From Notospermus geniculatus (Eukaryota; Nemertea; Pilidiophora; Heteronemertea; Lineidae), in assembly GCA_002633025.1 (NCBI GenBank), contig NMRB01001173.1:59184-123183 (forward strand): a DNA stretch of 64,000 nucleotides, read 5' to 3'. A program made the position numbers and the translations under genes. Positions 1-11,400 of the stretch are shown here, in pieces. The notes beneath the pieces were generated by a model. It was given only the letters and a program-made list of their open reading frames with translations. It searched no databases and had not been told where the DNA came from. Position 1 is the stretch's first letter. The number at the start of each line of letters is the position of its first letter.

Positions 1-455
1 CTAGGACATTGAATATAATATATCAAACCGTCCATTGAAGAGGGATAAAATGAACATCGAAAATAATAAAGACACCGATTCAGTTTCATGACCACTGACT
101 GAGTGAACATCAAAGGCATTGGTAAAGTGAGGGGGCGTCATGTGACCAAATGTGTCAGCATCAACTTTCTGTCAAGAGAGTAAAAATATCGTTAATCGTA
201 ATCATTATCGATTTTCCAAGGTCATTTCATTGCGTCGGCGTTTTTGAAGCTTCTGCTCATATTTACATCGATGTGAATGTCGGGAAGTTTCCGTATGACT
301 TTTTCACGGTAGAATTGAATGATACTAAATACGTATTCATCATTCCTACGGCCCTCCGCCGTCTGGCTACTAGTTTCGCCGTGTTGCGGTAACTTTGCGA
401 TAACTTTGCGATTCCCCAGATTCGCAACAGCGGCCGGCGACCGACACTTAACTAG
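1..455. other. No gene recognised
   Basis: AT-rich sequence with short open frames only and no recognisable protein. A stop codon at 453-455 closes the frame of the downstream open frame, so that frame does not extend further left unless it is spliced. Confidence 0.5.
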
Positions 456-971
456 GTTTCTACCGGATTTCCTGTATGCGAACGACTACATTACTTCGTA
501 GATTTTCTTGAATACTCGAAAGGACGTTTGAAATATGTGTTTGAGAAGTATGAAAAGTTTACTCCACCTGTGCCAGATACCAACAGAACCAACCTGACCA
601 GCTCGCTGAACTCATATGACGGATTATTCATGGTCGGACCACTGAAAGATGTGGCAGCCAAAAAGGATGATATGATACAGGTATATTCCAACCCCGTCAG
701 CTTCATTATCGACAACCTGAACGACTACATTACTTCGTCGGCCATTTCGTATTCTGCGGGCCAATCACCTTTTGATTTGCCTACGAGATATGTGCGCGGG
801 CATGAAATCTCCCCCAAAAAGATACACGAGGGCTGGAGCCGTCGTATAGACGTTGAAAGTTTTTACGCAATGTACATGTATTTTAATGGGTGTTCATGCC
901 CTTTCAATCTCGGGAAGACGACGGCAGATGTTCCAGTCAGACATGGACATCATTCACATCACGCCCTGTGA
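456..971 (+). CDS. Unrecognised open reading frame, possible exon or gene relic
   Basis: A frame of about 171 codons stays open from just after TAG (453-455) to a TGA at 969-971. It looks protein-like: it is rich in Tyr, Phe, Asp and Lys, and its residue pattern is not low-complexity. Typical pieces are VPDTNRTNLTSS and HEISPKKIHEGWSRR. There is no convincing ATG at its left end, so it may be an internal or terminal exon, or a decayed gene. A 19-base piece (gaacgactacattacttcg) occurs twice, near 480 and near 717, read in two different frames. I do not recognise the family. No signal peptide or membrane segment is evident. Confidence 0.3.
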   Translation, partial: VSTGFPVCERLHYFVDFLEYSKGRLKYVFEKYEKFTPPVPDTNRTNLTSSLNSYDGLFMVGPLKDVAAKKDDMIQVYSNPVSFIIDNLNDYITSSAISYSAGQSPFDLPTRYVRGHEISPKKIHEGWSRRIDVESFYAMYMYFNGCSCPFNLGKTTADVPVRHGHHSHHAL

Positions 972-2506
972 CTTCCTCTACTCCGTATAATATCTTGTTA
1001 TCGTATTATGACGGACATGAGGAGATATGAATCCTGATTGAAGGATAGCTTCCTCACGACAGTGCAAAGTGGACAGTGGAGAATGGACGCTATAGTGCCC
1101 CGATGATGGCCGTCAGTAAAGCGTTCCTCCACGTTGAGTTTTTCCTCCGAAACAGCAATTGAGGATTGTAACCTGAAGTTCATAACCACGCTTGAGATCG
1201 AAGGAGGGGTTTGGGAATTATGACGTCGGTTAACAGCAACCTGCCACAGAGACTAATACCTCATTTTACCCTCTGGTCTTGAATGCAAGCATCCCTGACA
1301 ACTTTTAGGCAAAACACAACTCAAAGAGTTCCTGAAACTTCGTAATGACGAGACAATGCTGAGTTTTCTGAACGGACTGGTTTGGCTTTCAACATCGATG
1401 CAGTGATTCATTTATTGTTTAAGGGGCTTTTAACAGAGGCAAGAATCCTCGCTAAATAACCAGGTTGTTCCGAAAATTCGTTAATGACAAGCACACTATG
1501 TACATCTATTGTTCCACTAGGATTGGGTTAAAAAGTCAAAGACAGGAAGTATCAGATGATTCGATTGTGAAGTTTCGTAAATATAAAGCCTAACTTGTGC
1601 GGCACGAATAAAACCCGTTCGTCCACCTTTTCTTGCAATATAGGCTACAAATGTCAAAAGGTGATGGTTGCTAGCTCAGCAAACCCAGATGAAAGCAAAT
1701 GAGAACAAGAAGATGAAAAGACAATGCCCATGAATCGGTTTTGTTTCCATTTACTGGCGCTCCTGTAGGTACACTGTCAACAATAACAGCGAACATGAGT
1801 CAAATCGCACTTCCAAGCAGTTGAAATGGACGGAAACCAACTTCAAGATGGTTGCCACGGCTGCCATATCGCAGAGCACCCATTTGCGTAAGGAACCTCA
1901 CCGAGTTCATCCGCAAAACACACAGCGAAGATGAACCAAATTGGACAAGCAGCTTTCTTATTGAAATGAACAGAAAACGACTTCAAGATGGCAGCTCTGG
2001 CAACAGTGTTGGGCAACCGGTTTAACTGGACAACATCATGTCGGCTACAAATATAGTTGATATGATTGAATGCAAGATTGTTTATCATGAAGATGATAAA
2101 GTGCCCCGACCTTGGTGTCATCACCCGCGCATCTCCAGATTATGGTTAATTATTTCACTAGACAGGATCGATCGCTGCGGACGAGGCAATTTCAACCGAC
2201 AGTTCAGTCGGCACAAACATGTCAGGAACAGTTAATGAGCAGATTAAATCTTCGAATCAGTCGGCCAGTTGTCGAATGATTCATGGTAGTGAGCCTATGA
2301 AACTATGAGTGGTGAACTCCTACAATTATAAATGACTGCCTGGAATGGAAGAAGTTGCCAAGACGATGGCAAGCTTTAAGCATTAAGACCGTACAATGTA
2401 GAATGGTGAAGGCGCCACTTCACGCGAAAGTTGCGTCACACATGTTGCATTCCGTGGGCAGCACAGCCGGAGAAAACGAAGTGTCATTTGCGTCGTTCTC
2501 AGCGTA
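972..2506. other. Intergenic, no gene recognised
   Basis: Only short interrupted frames. Stretches around 1040-1180 and 1300-1400 have brief coding-like runs (for example FLKLRNDETMLSFLNGL) broken by stops. They could be decayed continuations of the frame at 456-971. No splice sites could be paired with confidence. Confidence 0.4.
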
Positions 2507-2627
2507 AGGGCGGCTTTCCATGGAGCGTTCCCGTGCGCGGAAACGCTCGAAAGCATAGTTTTTTCCGCGCCGTGACCAACGCCGCGAAAAAAACAATGCT
2601 TTCGAGCGTCCAATGGAAAGCCGCCCT
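2507..2627. repeat. Palindromic MITE-like element, 121 bp
   Basis: Two arms of about 48 bp are inverted copies of each other. Both ends read AGGGCGGCTTTCCATKG moving inward, followed by GCTCGAAAGCATWGTTTTTT. The arms differ at a few bases, so the element is not brand new. It has no coding capacity. It is most likely a non-autonomous DNA transposon or fold-back element. No target duplication is obvious. Confidence 0.65.
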
Positions 2628-4589
2628 AAATCGCAAGAATTGTGAATTGTCCACATTGAGAGCCAACGCGCATGAGAGACTCTGAAGTGGAATGAGCTGC
2701 TTTAGCGTTAGTCCTAAGGAAACCAACAGTGGTCCAAGAATTACCCGTTAAGGGCCAGCTCTAGCAAGGGAAACTCAAGAGGAGCGACTTCAGACCATCT
2801 CCAACATTTCTTTTCTTATCTGCCAGTGCGGGAATGTTTAAAATATTTGCAGTTGGCGGAAACGCCGCGAGTCTGCTACTAGAAAAATATCACCCAAAAG
2901 CTGGAAAGATGGAACAATGTCTCCGGAGAAACCGTACCCCAAACGACACAATAAACATCATACCCAATGTAAAGAAGCAACATGAAAAATACCGGTAATC
3001 AGAAGATGTAATCTAAAAGCATTTACTTTCACTATTGTTCTTGATAATGGTAATGTGGGCAGGATGCAAATGAATAGGAAGATAGACAGACAATCCTCAG
3101 GGCACCAAGTAAGAACATACACCGCACGCAGTTCACCTGGGCATGTCGATATCTTATCTAGTTGCGCTGGAAGGCTGTTGTTTCGCCCTTTCTCATTTCG
3201 CCCAGAAATTGTCCCCATTTCGCCCTTTTTGGCCTCCTTTTCCATTTCGCCCAGAAATTGCCCCATTTCGGCCTTTTTGGCCTCCTTTTCCATTTCGCCC
3301 TTTCTTTTGGGCAGCTGCAGGTGAAGTTGGAAAAGTGAAATGAAAAAGGTATGAAGAGGTAACAAGCAAAAAAGTCGAGTGTTTGTATCTGGCGACTAAG
3401 GGGGTCATATAGATGAGTTGTAGATGTAAATTAGAAAAGGACTTCTCCATGCTTCAACAATTCAGAACGGTGGGATTTTTGGACCTTATTTTCCCCTCAG
3501 TATTAAATGAATACATCTCTTTCCATTGACAATACATGCGCATTTCATTTAGTGGCATGTGCCAGCTGGAATCTCGATAGATTTCACGACAGATGCCAGC
3601 TACAAAACGTAACTGACGTCAGATATGGTTCAAGTAATTCAATGTTAGTCCCAATGATCTTGTTACCCGGTCACCCAGCGGTGGGATGCAGTTCCGTTCG
3701 GATCAGGTACGCTTACCGACCCTCCGGACTCTGGCCTGAACGGTGTCGTAACGCGAGGCACCACATCAGTCCCGAGGCAAACGGAGATACGGAATTAGAA
3801 GGTAATTACATAAACCAATATGGTTTGGTTACCTTTCTGCACCATGGGTAATTAGAAATGAAATGACATGGTCGGAAAGGTGTCTNCCCCCCCCCTCCCC
3901 GCCGCGGTATTTTTCAACGTTACTAGTCTCTAGTCTTTGCGGATGAGGTGGATGGCAACAAGCATTGCGAGAGGGTTGAAATTCCTGTCTTAAAGATTAG
4001 ACAGCCGAACTCGATTCCGGTAGACACGGTATGTACAGTCACGCTACTGTTACCGTATAGTACTATTATAATGCAGACAACCTTTTTTTTACAAATTCAA
4101 GGTTTTTTATAGGAAAGACCTTCACCCAGAACAAAAGAAGCGCTAAAATTAATTGGAGGAACCCGCCAAGTGGTCCAGGATGCCACGGGACAAACAGAAC
4201 TTCCCCTGAACATGCCCCGTCACACGAAGCGATCGATGACTCGTAGAAAAGCAAACGTCAGCAAGAAAAAACGTTAATCAATTTTCGTTGATCGGATTAG
4301 AAAGGGCAAAGAGACTGATTTCATGTGTAGGAGATGATGATGCCGATTATCTTGTCTCCCAGTCGTGCGGGGGTGGTGAAACAGGTCGTGATACCGCACA
4401 CTGATTAGTCAGTCGTCATTATCGCCAACCTGTCTTTGATCGACGATGATGGTAAACTTCCATCTGGATTTCAATAGTAATTTCTCTACACCCTCACTAG
4501 GATGTTTTTGATATGGCTAGTTAAGTGGCCAACCTATTTGGTATGAAACAACAACAAACTCATCACCTTAACACACGCCTTTTTCGGTG
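2628..4589. other. Intergenic, no gene recognised
   Basis: Contains a short tandem repeat at 3180-3305 and an n next to a C homopolymer at 3886. An open frame at 3507-3851 has no family resemblance and is probably chance. Confidence 0.4.
3180..3305. repeat. Imperfect tandem repeat, about 55-bp unit, 2-2.5 copies
   Basis: The phrases CATTTCGCCCAGAAATTG and CCTTTTTGGCCTCCTTTTCC recur in order with few changes. Because the unit is nearly stop-free, it creates spurious open frames on both strands. Confidence 0.7.
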
Positions 4590-4944
4590 CTGGGCTGCGA
4601 TACATTATGTCACGGATAGCAGCATCAGATGACCCGGGGGCGATGTTTTCAGCGACCCCCAGGTCCTGGCGATGCTTTCCGTTTCTACTCCTTCTACACC
4701 CAACCTGGGTTTACTGACATGTACACCGATCATTTGTAGACAGAACTTTTTCATGCAATTGACGTCTTCACTTGCGAGCAGTGGAAGACAAAATGGGAGA
4801 AATATCAAGCAGCATTTGCTTGAAGGGAATCTTGATGATTCTTTCGATCAATTCGAAGACTGTATGCCGATAGGCCTACATGTATGTCGAGAAGCTGACT
4901 TTTTGCGTCTGCAAAGTCTACCCGACACAAAGCAGCTTCGCTAA
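4590..4944 (+). pseudogene. Coding-like stretch with frame breaks, unrecognised
   Basis: One plus-strand frame reads smoothly (PGDAFRFYSFYTQPGFTDMY and, after one stop, LFHAIDVFTCEQWKTKWEKY). A different frame then continues with GNLDDSFDQFEDCMPIGLHV. The change of frame and the internal stop suggest a decayed exon, but I do not recognise the protein and chance is possible. Amino-acid style is similar to the frame at 456-971, so both could be relics of one gene. Confidence 0.2.
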
Positions 4945-5828
4945 TGACGCATCATTTGTCAGGTTTTCTATGGCACAGAAAATGTCAAAAAATAACCCTA
5001 GGGCAAAATAAGACGTTGCAGATGTACTATTCACCAATCAACCAAAAATAATGCACTTTCCATTGTACTGGAGGGAGTGAAACTGACTAAAGTATAAGCC
5101 CAACAATACAATCTGCGAAAAAATCCGTGTCCACCTACTTTCTGCACACGTTCCGTCATGAAAAAATTTCATTTCGACACTAGGCTATATGCATTGTCCA
5201 CTCCACAAGTAATCGACCATTTCAGAATCGACCGTTATGCGCAACGATGAAACTACCAGCGGGAGATTTCATGACATTTAACATTCTAAGACAGACGTCA
5301 GAAAGTCTCATGAATTCGGAGGAGAAAACAGACTACTATAACTAGGCAGATAAAGACAGATAAGAAGACATGAGCGATTATTAATTCAAGGTTGATTCCA
5401 AGACAAGAAGCCATGGAAATTTCACCAGACCGTCCGCCTCGGTCCTGCTAAGACGTCCGGCAACAATGATAAGCAATCGGCACGCCTAACCCACGATAAT
5501 GAATTACATCATTAATATACCATTAGACAAGTCGAGAATTTGTACCACACGGAACATCCGCAAAAAGAACCGCATGGGATCTCGCCTTGGAGCCCACATC
5601 AAGAGCCCGAGATAGGGCCTGCATCTGCTTTCAATTCGCCGCTTCAACGATGGTTTCGGTCAACATCAATCCTTTCATTTCAGCGGCAGTTTCATAAAAA
5701 AAAGAAAAATGTAGGCGATTCTAAGAAATTACAGAAAGCCTCTTTCACATGGGTAGGCTGATTCAGGGGAAGCCTTCCAATGAATGGACCAACGTGTGTG
5801 TTTGGGTACTTTCCAGGTAATAGGAAGT

Positions 5829-6045
5829 TTTCGCAAACCCCCGAAACGCCAATGCGAACGCCAACGCATTGTTTGATGCCATGCCACGAAGAGAGCATCC
5901 TGAGCACAGTGGTTCTTACAGCTTCATCCTACGTCACCGCTGTTGACGTAGGATGAAGCTGTAAGAACCACTGTGCTCAGGATGCGAAGAGAGCACCGAA
6001 CACAAAGGTCAGGCCTTCGCGTTGGCGTTTCGGGGGCTTTGCGAA
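5829..6045. repeat. Fold-back element with perfect 41-bp central arms
   Basis: Left arm 5896-5936 and right arm 5944-5984 are exact reverse complements with a 7-base loop. Pairing resumes outside this core: CCCCCGAAACGCCAAYGCG near 5838-5856 matches the inverted sequence near 6018-6043. The whole structure is about 217 bp. It is noncoding and probably a fold-back transposon or a template-switch product. Confidence 0.75.
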
Positions 6046-7010
6046 TACTCCCCAATTCTCGAGCTTGCCTCTCATAATACGTAATTGTTAGGGGTCGACT
6101 ATCTCGACAAAAAGGAAAGTTATGAAAGGGAGACTCTTGTGCAATTCTCTTCACCAAAAAAAGTTGTCTCAGTGAACAAGACTGAGGCGTATCTCCTCGG
6201 CATCAAGAGTTACTGTTTAATACAGAAAGTCAACCGGGCATACTGAAGCAGTGCTGGAGCAGCACATGATTCATTTTATGAACAAAATACGACAAGATTT
6301 CAGGACGTACCTTAAGAAGAAAGCTAGAAATGAAATGATAAACAATTCCCAGGACACGAAGCAGCGACCTGAAAAAAGCATGGACTGCCATCTAATTTCC
6401 ACACTGGTGCCATTGATAAAGGAACCGGAGCTGGGAGACACATTTTCAAACATTACCAATAAATCCTTCAATGCAAGCTCATCCGGTTTCACATCCTTAA
6501 TTATCAGAGAAGCATATGATGAAACCTCCATGCCAGCATAACAATATTTATTCATCCGCTTTCTATGGGGAAAATAGTACTTTATAGTCCACTCGCGATT
6601 TATTTATGGGACGTGGTGCTCAAGAAACAGAACAACCCCTGCCAGACAGGATTAACAAATACCCTAAATGGCCAGTGGACATGCATAGAATGTCAAAATT
6701 TCACTTCGTAATTTGTTTTCAGAAATACATAACTTGTTTCATTACCATCTGGTAATCCCCATATCCTGTTTCATTTATCATTATGTTTCACAAATTATGA
6801 CACACCTATGATAGAAGTATGTATTATATAAGTCGGTGCAAAAAAAATCACACCAAAGGTCAGACAACTGGAAGCTGAAATCGGAGCAGATTGTTATGGG
6901 ATGGGCCGCGATGGGGCTGGACTATTTCGGGGTCGCGACTGAATACCGGTAAAACGAATGGGTGGTTTACCATGTTTTCATTCATGCATCTGGAAGGGCC
7001 GATTTTGCTG
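6046..7010. other. Intergenic, no gene recognised
   Basis: AT-rich. A 96-codon open frame at 6251-6541 has no recognisable domain, and an overlapping frame of equal size lies on the other strand. Nothing else can be supported. Confidence 0.4.
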
Positions 7011-7012
7011 GC

Positions 7013-7440
7013 CCGTAGAAATCAGAAATCAGAATCAGAATCAGAAATCAGAATAAGTTTATTGTGCCTTGTAAATGAATAATACATTGGTTGAAAAACA
7101 ATAAACTTGGTGCCAATAGAATGAAGAAGAAAGAGAGTAATGTAGTATGGGATCTGTCTATTGGAAATGTACCCATACTACAAGAGTGGAAGGACAAGTG
7201 CATTATAAGAACAAAAATATAGCTAAAATAAAAATAGTACAATAGGACTACATTAAAATTAAGAAAAGTGGAGATATTATAACGTAATAATAGTACATTA
7301 CTTAGACGTTAAGAGAAATATTATAACATAATAATAGTACAATACATTGGAATTAAGTAGCTAGAAGTATTATAACATAATATAAAAGAAGTAGAATAAA
7401 ATTAGGGTAGAGTAACCCTTCTATTAAAAGCATTAAAACA
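7013..7440 (-). mobile_element. 3' end of a non-LTR retrotransposon, minus strand
   Basis: Read on the minus strand, the sequence ends in AATAAACTTATTCTGATTTC followed by ATTCTG-type simple repeats (7021-7056). Such short repeated tails, rather than poly(A), are typical of CR1/L2-like LINE 3' ends. Upstream of the tail on the element's strand lies AT-rich sequence with repeated ATATTATAAC and AATAGTAC motifs. No reverse-transcriptase coding sequence is visible, so the copy is 5'-truncated. Confidence 0.5.
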
Positions 7441-8380
7441 GTAATTTCCCAGCTCGATGGCTGTCTTCTCGTAGAAGACCAGAAACACACTCCACGGAAC
7501 CTGATGTAGGCCTACAGAGGCCTGGGGTACAGGTGCTCGTTTATACTGACAAGTCTGATGATGCGACCCAATATCTTACAAAACAGGTTTTGATGATATT
7601 TGGGTTGAAATATGACATTCAGAATAGACCAGGCCTACCGGCTAAGATCTGCATTTGTATCCCATTGGGTTTCATTCATGGTCTGGCCTACTTTTAAACA
7701 GGCCCATGCACCGAATTTACGTACCTAGGTAGACGACACTGCAATGGTTCATGTAGGCAATGCACTTATGGGAAAATAGCACAATTTGTCAACTTGAAGG
7801 TTAATGGGAAAAGGCAATTCACACCAGAATAATAAATGTTACGTAGGATAGGTAATTTCCCATTTGGTCTGCAGGCCATAGCCTTGGAGAGGAAGACATT
7901 TTTTGAGGAGGCAACCATGACAGGCCAAGGCCAGGGCCAATTTAGTCATGGCAAGGGTGGGGACCCGAAGCACACATTCAACCCTATCAATCACACCATG
8001 GAGGTATAAAATAAGACATGTGTGAAATACCCCCATGATCACACCAAGTGTATCAACTCAAAAACAAATCAAAAACTGGCATCTGAAAAGCAAGGAAATT
8101 AGTCAATACATGCATTTCATTGGATAGTGACTACGAATGGGACACTTCATGATAGTACATGAAAAGACTACCGTACTTTATCACATTGTAACACTAACAG
8201 GGCCTCCAGCCAGGAGACCAAAATATCGAGGCCACACAATCATTTAGCTGCGAAGTTGAAAAAGGTAACGAAACCAAAGGTTTCGATCAGGCAGGAAACA
8301 ACACACCACAAGGGGCGGAGACGAGAAAATAAGAACACACGACACATGACATGACATGCATATATTAGTGTAATGGAATC

Positions 8381-8415
8381 TTTATTGCATATATTAGTGT
8401 AATGGAATCTTTATT
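8381..8415 (-). terminator. Polyadenylation signals of the AOPEP gene
   Basis: Two AATAAA hexamers on the minus strand (8410-8415, then 8381-8386) lie about 40 and 70 bases after the AOPEP stop codon at 8453. They are carried on a direct duplication of about 29 bp (ATATTAGTGTAATGGAATC twice), so the signal itself is duplicated. The 3' UTR would be very short. Confidence 0.6.
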
Positions 8416-8452
8416 GCATAAAAATAGAAGTGTAGTTAGTGTTCCAAAAACA

Positions 8453-11400
8453 TTATTCAACTGGAGCTGTTTCCTCTTCTTTCTTCATCTTGTCCCGACT
8501 TTCTCCAAACAGCATCTCTTTCACCGTGATGTACGTGTCCTTCTCCATCTCTTCTTTGAGTTCTTGGAAGACATCCTCAGCAATCTGCCGCTGTGTTCTG
8601 TTCCCCGAGAGAACCAGTTCTCCGTAAAGATAGATTCCCATAGCCTGAAAATATATGAGATTTACACTTCTGAAACTACATTGTACATGTATCATTCTTA
8701 ATTCTCATTGCCTGGGGGAAAGATAAGACGTACATTACCGAACTACATGTAGTTAGTTGGCCAACTCCAGTAATGGCAAGCCAACCACTAGGCCATAAAG
8801 GAAATCCTCTATGGCCGAGGGTCAGGAGGTGTCGTATAACTTGGGGTACAGTACATCCAAGTACTCCAATCACAATGCAAGTTACAAAACGTTTGCCGTC
8901 AAATCATTCAAGAAGAAGAAAATTTGTCATCGACAGGTATTTGACAATGGAGAAGCACAATGCAAGACAGGAAATACCAAGAAGGCTAGCCAATTTGCCT
9001 GAGAAAACGGCATGAACGGAGGAACATAACCCATCAGTGGTGTCTTGTAAGCATAACCAAGAATAGCCTGGCCTGGCATTAAGAAAATTGCAAAGAACAC
9101 TTCGGGTCAGCAATTACGTAAAATGTACAACGTAAAAGGAAAGCAAGAACACTGATGGCTTCCACTGATGGACAAGAATAAAGGAACGAGTGGCAGGGAT
9201 ACGGGGAGCAGGTATTCAACTGCGCTGGAAACTTATGGTAGAATGCTATGCCTAATGGCAGAACCTCAGCTTTGGCTGCAAAGTGCTGGCAATGAATTGT
9301 TCCTGTTCCATTCATGAGTGAACGCAAAATGGAAATTGAGCAAAATAATAAGGTCCTTAACCCTTGCTCCCTCCGTCACCACATGTGTGGGCAGACAAGC
9401 ATGACAAGGGAGTTTACAAGCGTTATGAACCTCTGATCTTCTCAGGATGCCCAGACGCCACTCACTCAGGGTAGTACAAAACCTGCAGACCCACACTTCA
9501 CCCGGACTTCCATTTCGTACCTCAGAAGAACAAGACAGTATAAGTCAAGTCGTCTCCGAATTTTGCAAATTTTCGACCCCAACCGGGGTCTTCCTCAGGC
9601 ACTTTCTAGTAGAGATCCCAGAAGTGAAGGACAAGAAGGAGTCAGACACTCATGGACGGACATTGTAATTATCGATGATCAGGGCACCCTGGCATTGTGA
9701 AGTGTTAGGAAAACACAGCCTGAAGGTATGGACCATTGAGGCTGACCAAGTGCAGTATACACAGGAGCAAGAAAACTGACAACAGCAGTTCATTACATCA
9801 ACGACCAAGGACATCAATGAAGACCTTGTTGCCTATCCACTCGTTTCAAGGTTCTGGTACAGATCAAAGGCAAAACAGTTATTGTCATGCTTCCTGACTC
9901 AATGAATAAAAGATGATTCAATCGCGATATTTGGAGCTGACGCCCACTGGAGCAATTTAATGTCTTTGTTTAAGTTGCTTCTAGCAGAAGGGAATCACCT
10001 CTAGTTACACAGTTTCAGGTGTATAGACTGCTGAAACCTAATTTTGCTATAAAGTGGCAATTTGATTAAAACTACCAAACTTTACCAAATCCCGAAAGCC
10101 TCCAGAAACCCTGGCACGTATGTGTTCATAGAAAGCATTCACACTGAGTGGGTGCTTTCAGCTTTGGCATTTCATTTCAACAGAATTGGCTTTGGCAATG
10201 AACGGCTGAAAGTCCTACATTTCAGCTACATGTAGTTGGATAGGTGCGACAAGTATAAAGAATGCATCAGATCCAAACAACTATTACCAGTCTGGATATT
10301 TCAATTAAAACTACACCCAAGACAATTCTATCCTTTTCTCCACAAACTGCTTTCAGCACAATTGAAAAAGAAAACAAAACAGATAATGCACCATGTTTTT
10401 CTAAAGTTCAATAGGGATAACCTGTGCGTTAATTGAAAATACCTGTTGCATTTTGCTGCGTTAGGCTACCTTAATTGTCAAGCGGATACAAAACTTGCTT
10501 CCTGTGCTATTTTTGAGAGGAGTGTCTGATATCTGCTCTTCCTTTCAACAAAAAAAATTTCCGGCATTGTATTGAAATTCTCAGCACATAAACAAATACC
10601 TCATAATTCATAAAAAATTTTATACAGGAGCTTATTCTCGGAGTACGTATGTGACAAAATAATCCTTTAAATGCAGTCCAATTTCAGTAACAATGATGAT
10701 AAAGAATGTCTTGAATGTAGAGATAACACCCTTAGGACTTCCTTGCATTTTAGTTAATCCCAAACATGCCAATTACCAGTACAACCGACACACATCATCT
10801 GAAAATATCTTCCTATTTCAGGTCTGGAGGCCTGCATTTACTGCAACCAGAAGTTAGGAAATGCATTAGCATCCATTCATCACAACGCGGCTTTTATAAG
10901 ACTTTTTAGCCCTTAAAGCAGGTTTGTGTACAGGATCGCTGGTCAATGAACAAAGCTTATGAAGCATCGCAACCAGTCTTTCACAATAATAGAGTGGTTG
11001 CTCAGGGCATGTGATACGATGCTACCAAAATGCTGAAAGCTATACTTGTAATAAATCATGCTCGAAAGTTGTAGAATTGGAGGATTACTCGTAAAACGAA
11101 TACCGCACCGGGACATAAAAAATGGTGGCTCAACATAAGACGTGGGATGAGATAGGGATAAGTTTTGTGAGTCCTCTGCGTGACCAGACTGAGTAAAGTA
11201 CTTTCTTCAAAGACAACAACTAAGTTTGCCAAGATTATCAGAATTACTAAGGCGCAGCTTCATCATTGTGAATAACAAGATGTCCAATTGTAATGTGTTT
11301 TCCTACAACCCTGAGCTCTTCATTTACGTTCCTTTGTTAATTCCTACAGAGAGAATAGCCGTGGTTACACCTATCCAAAATCCCCGGGGTTTTTGAGACA

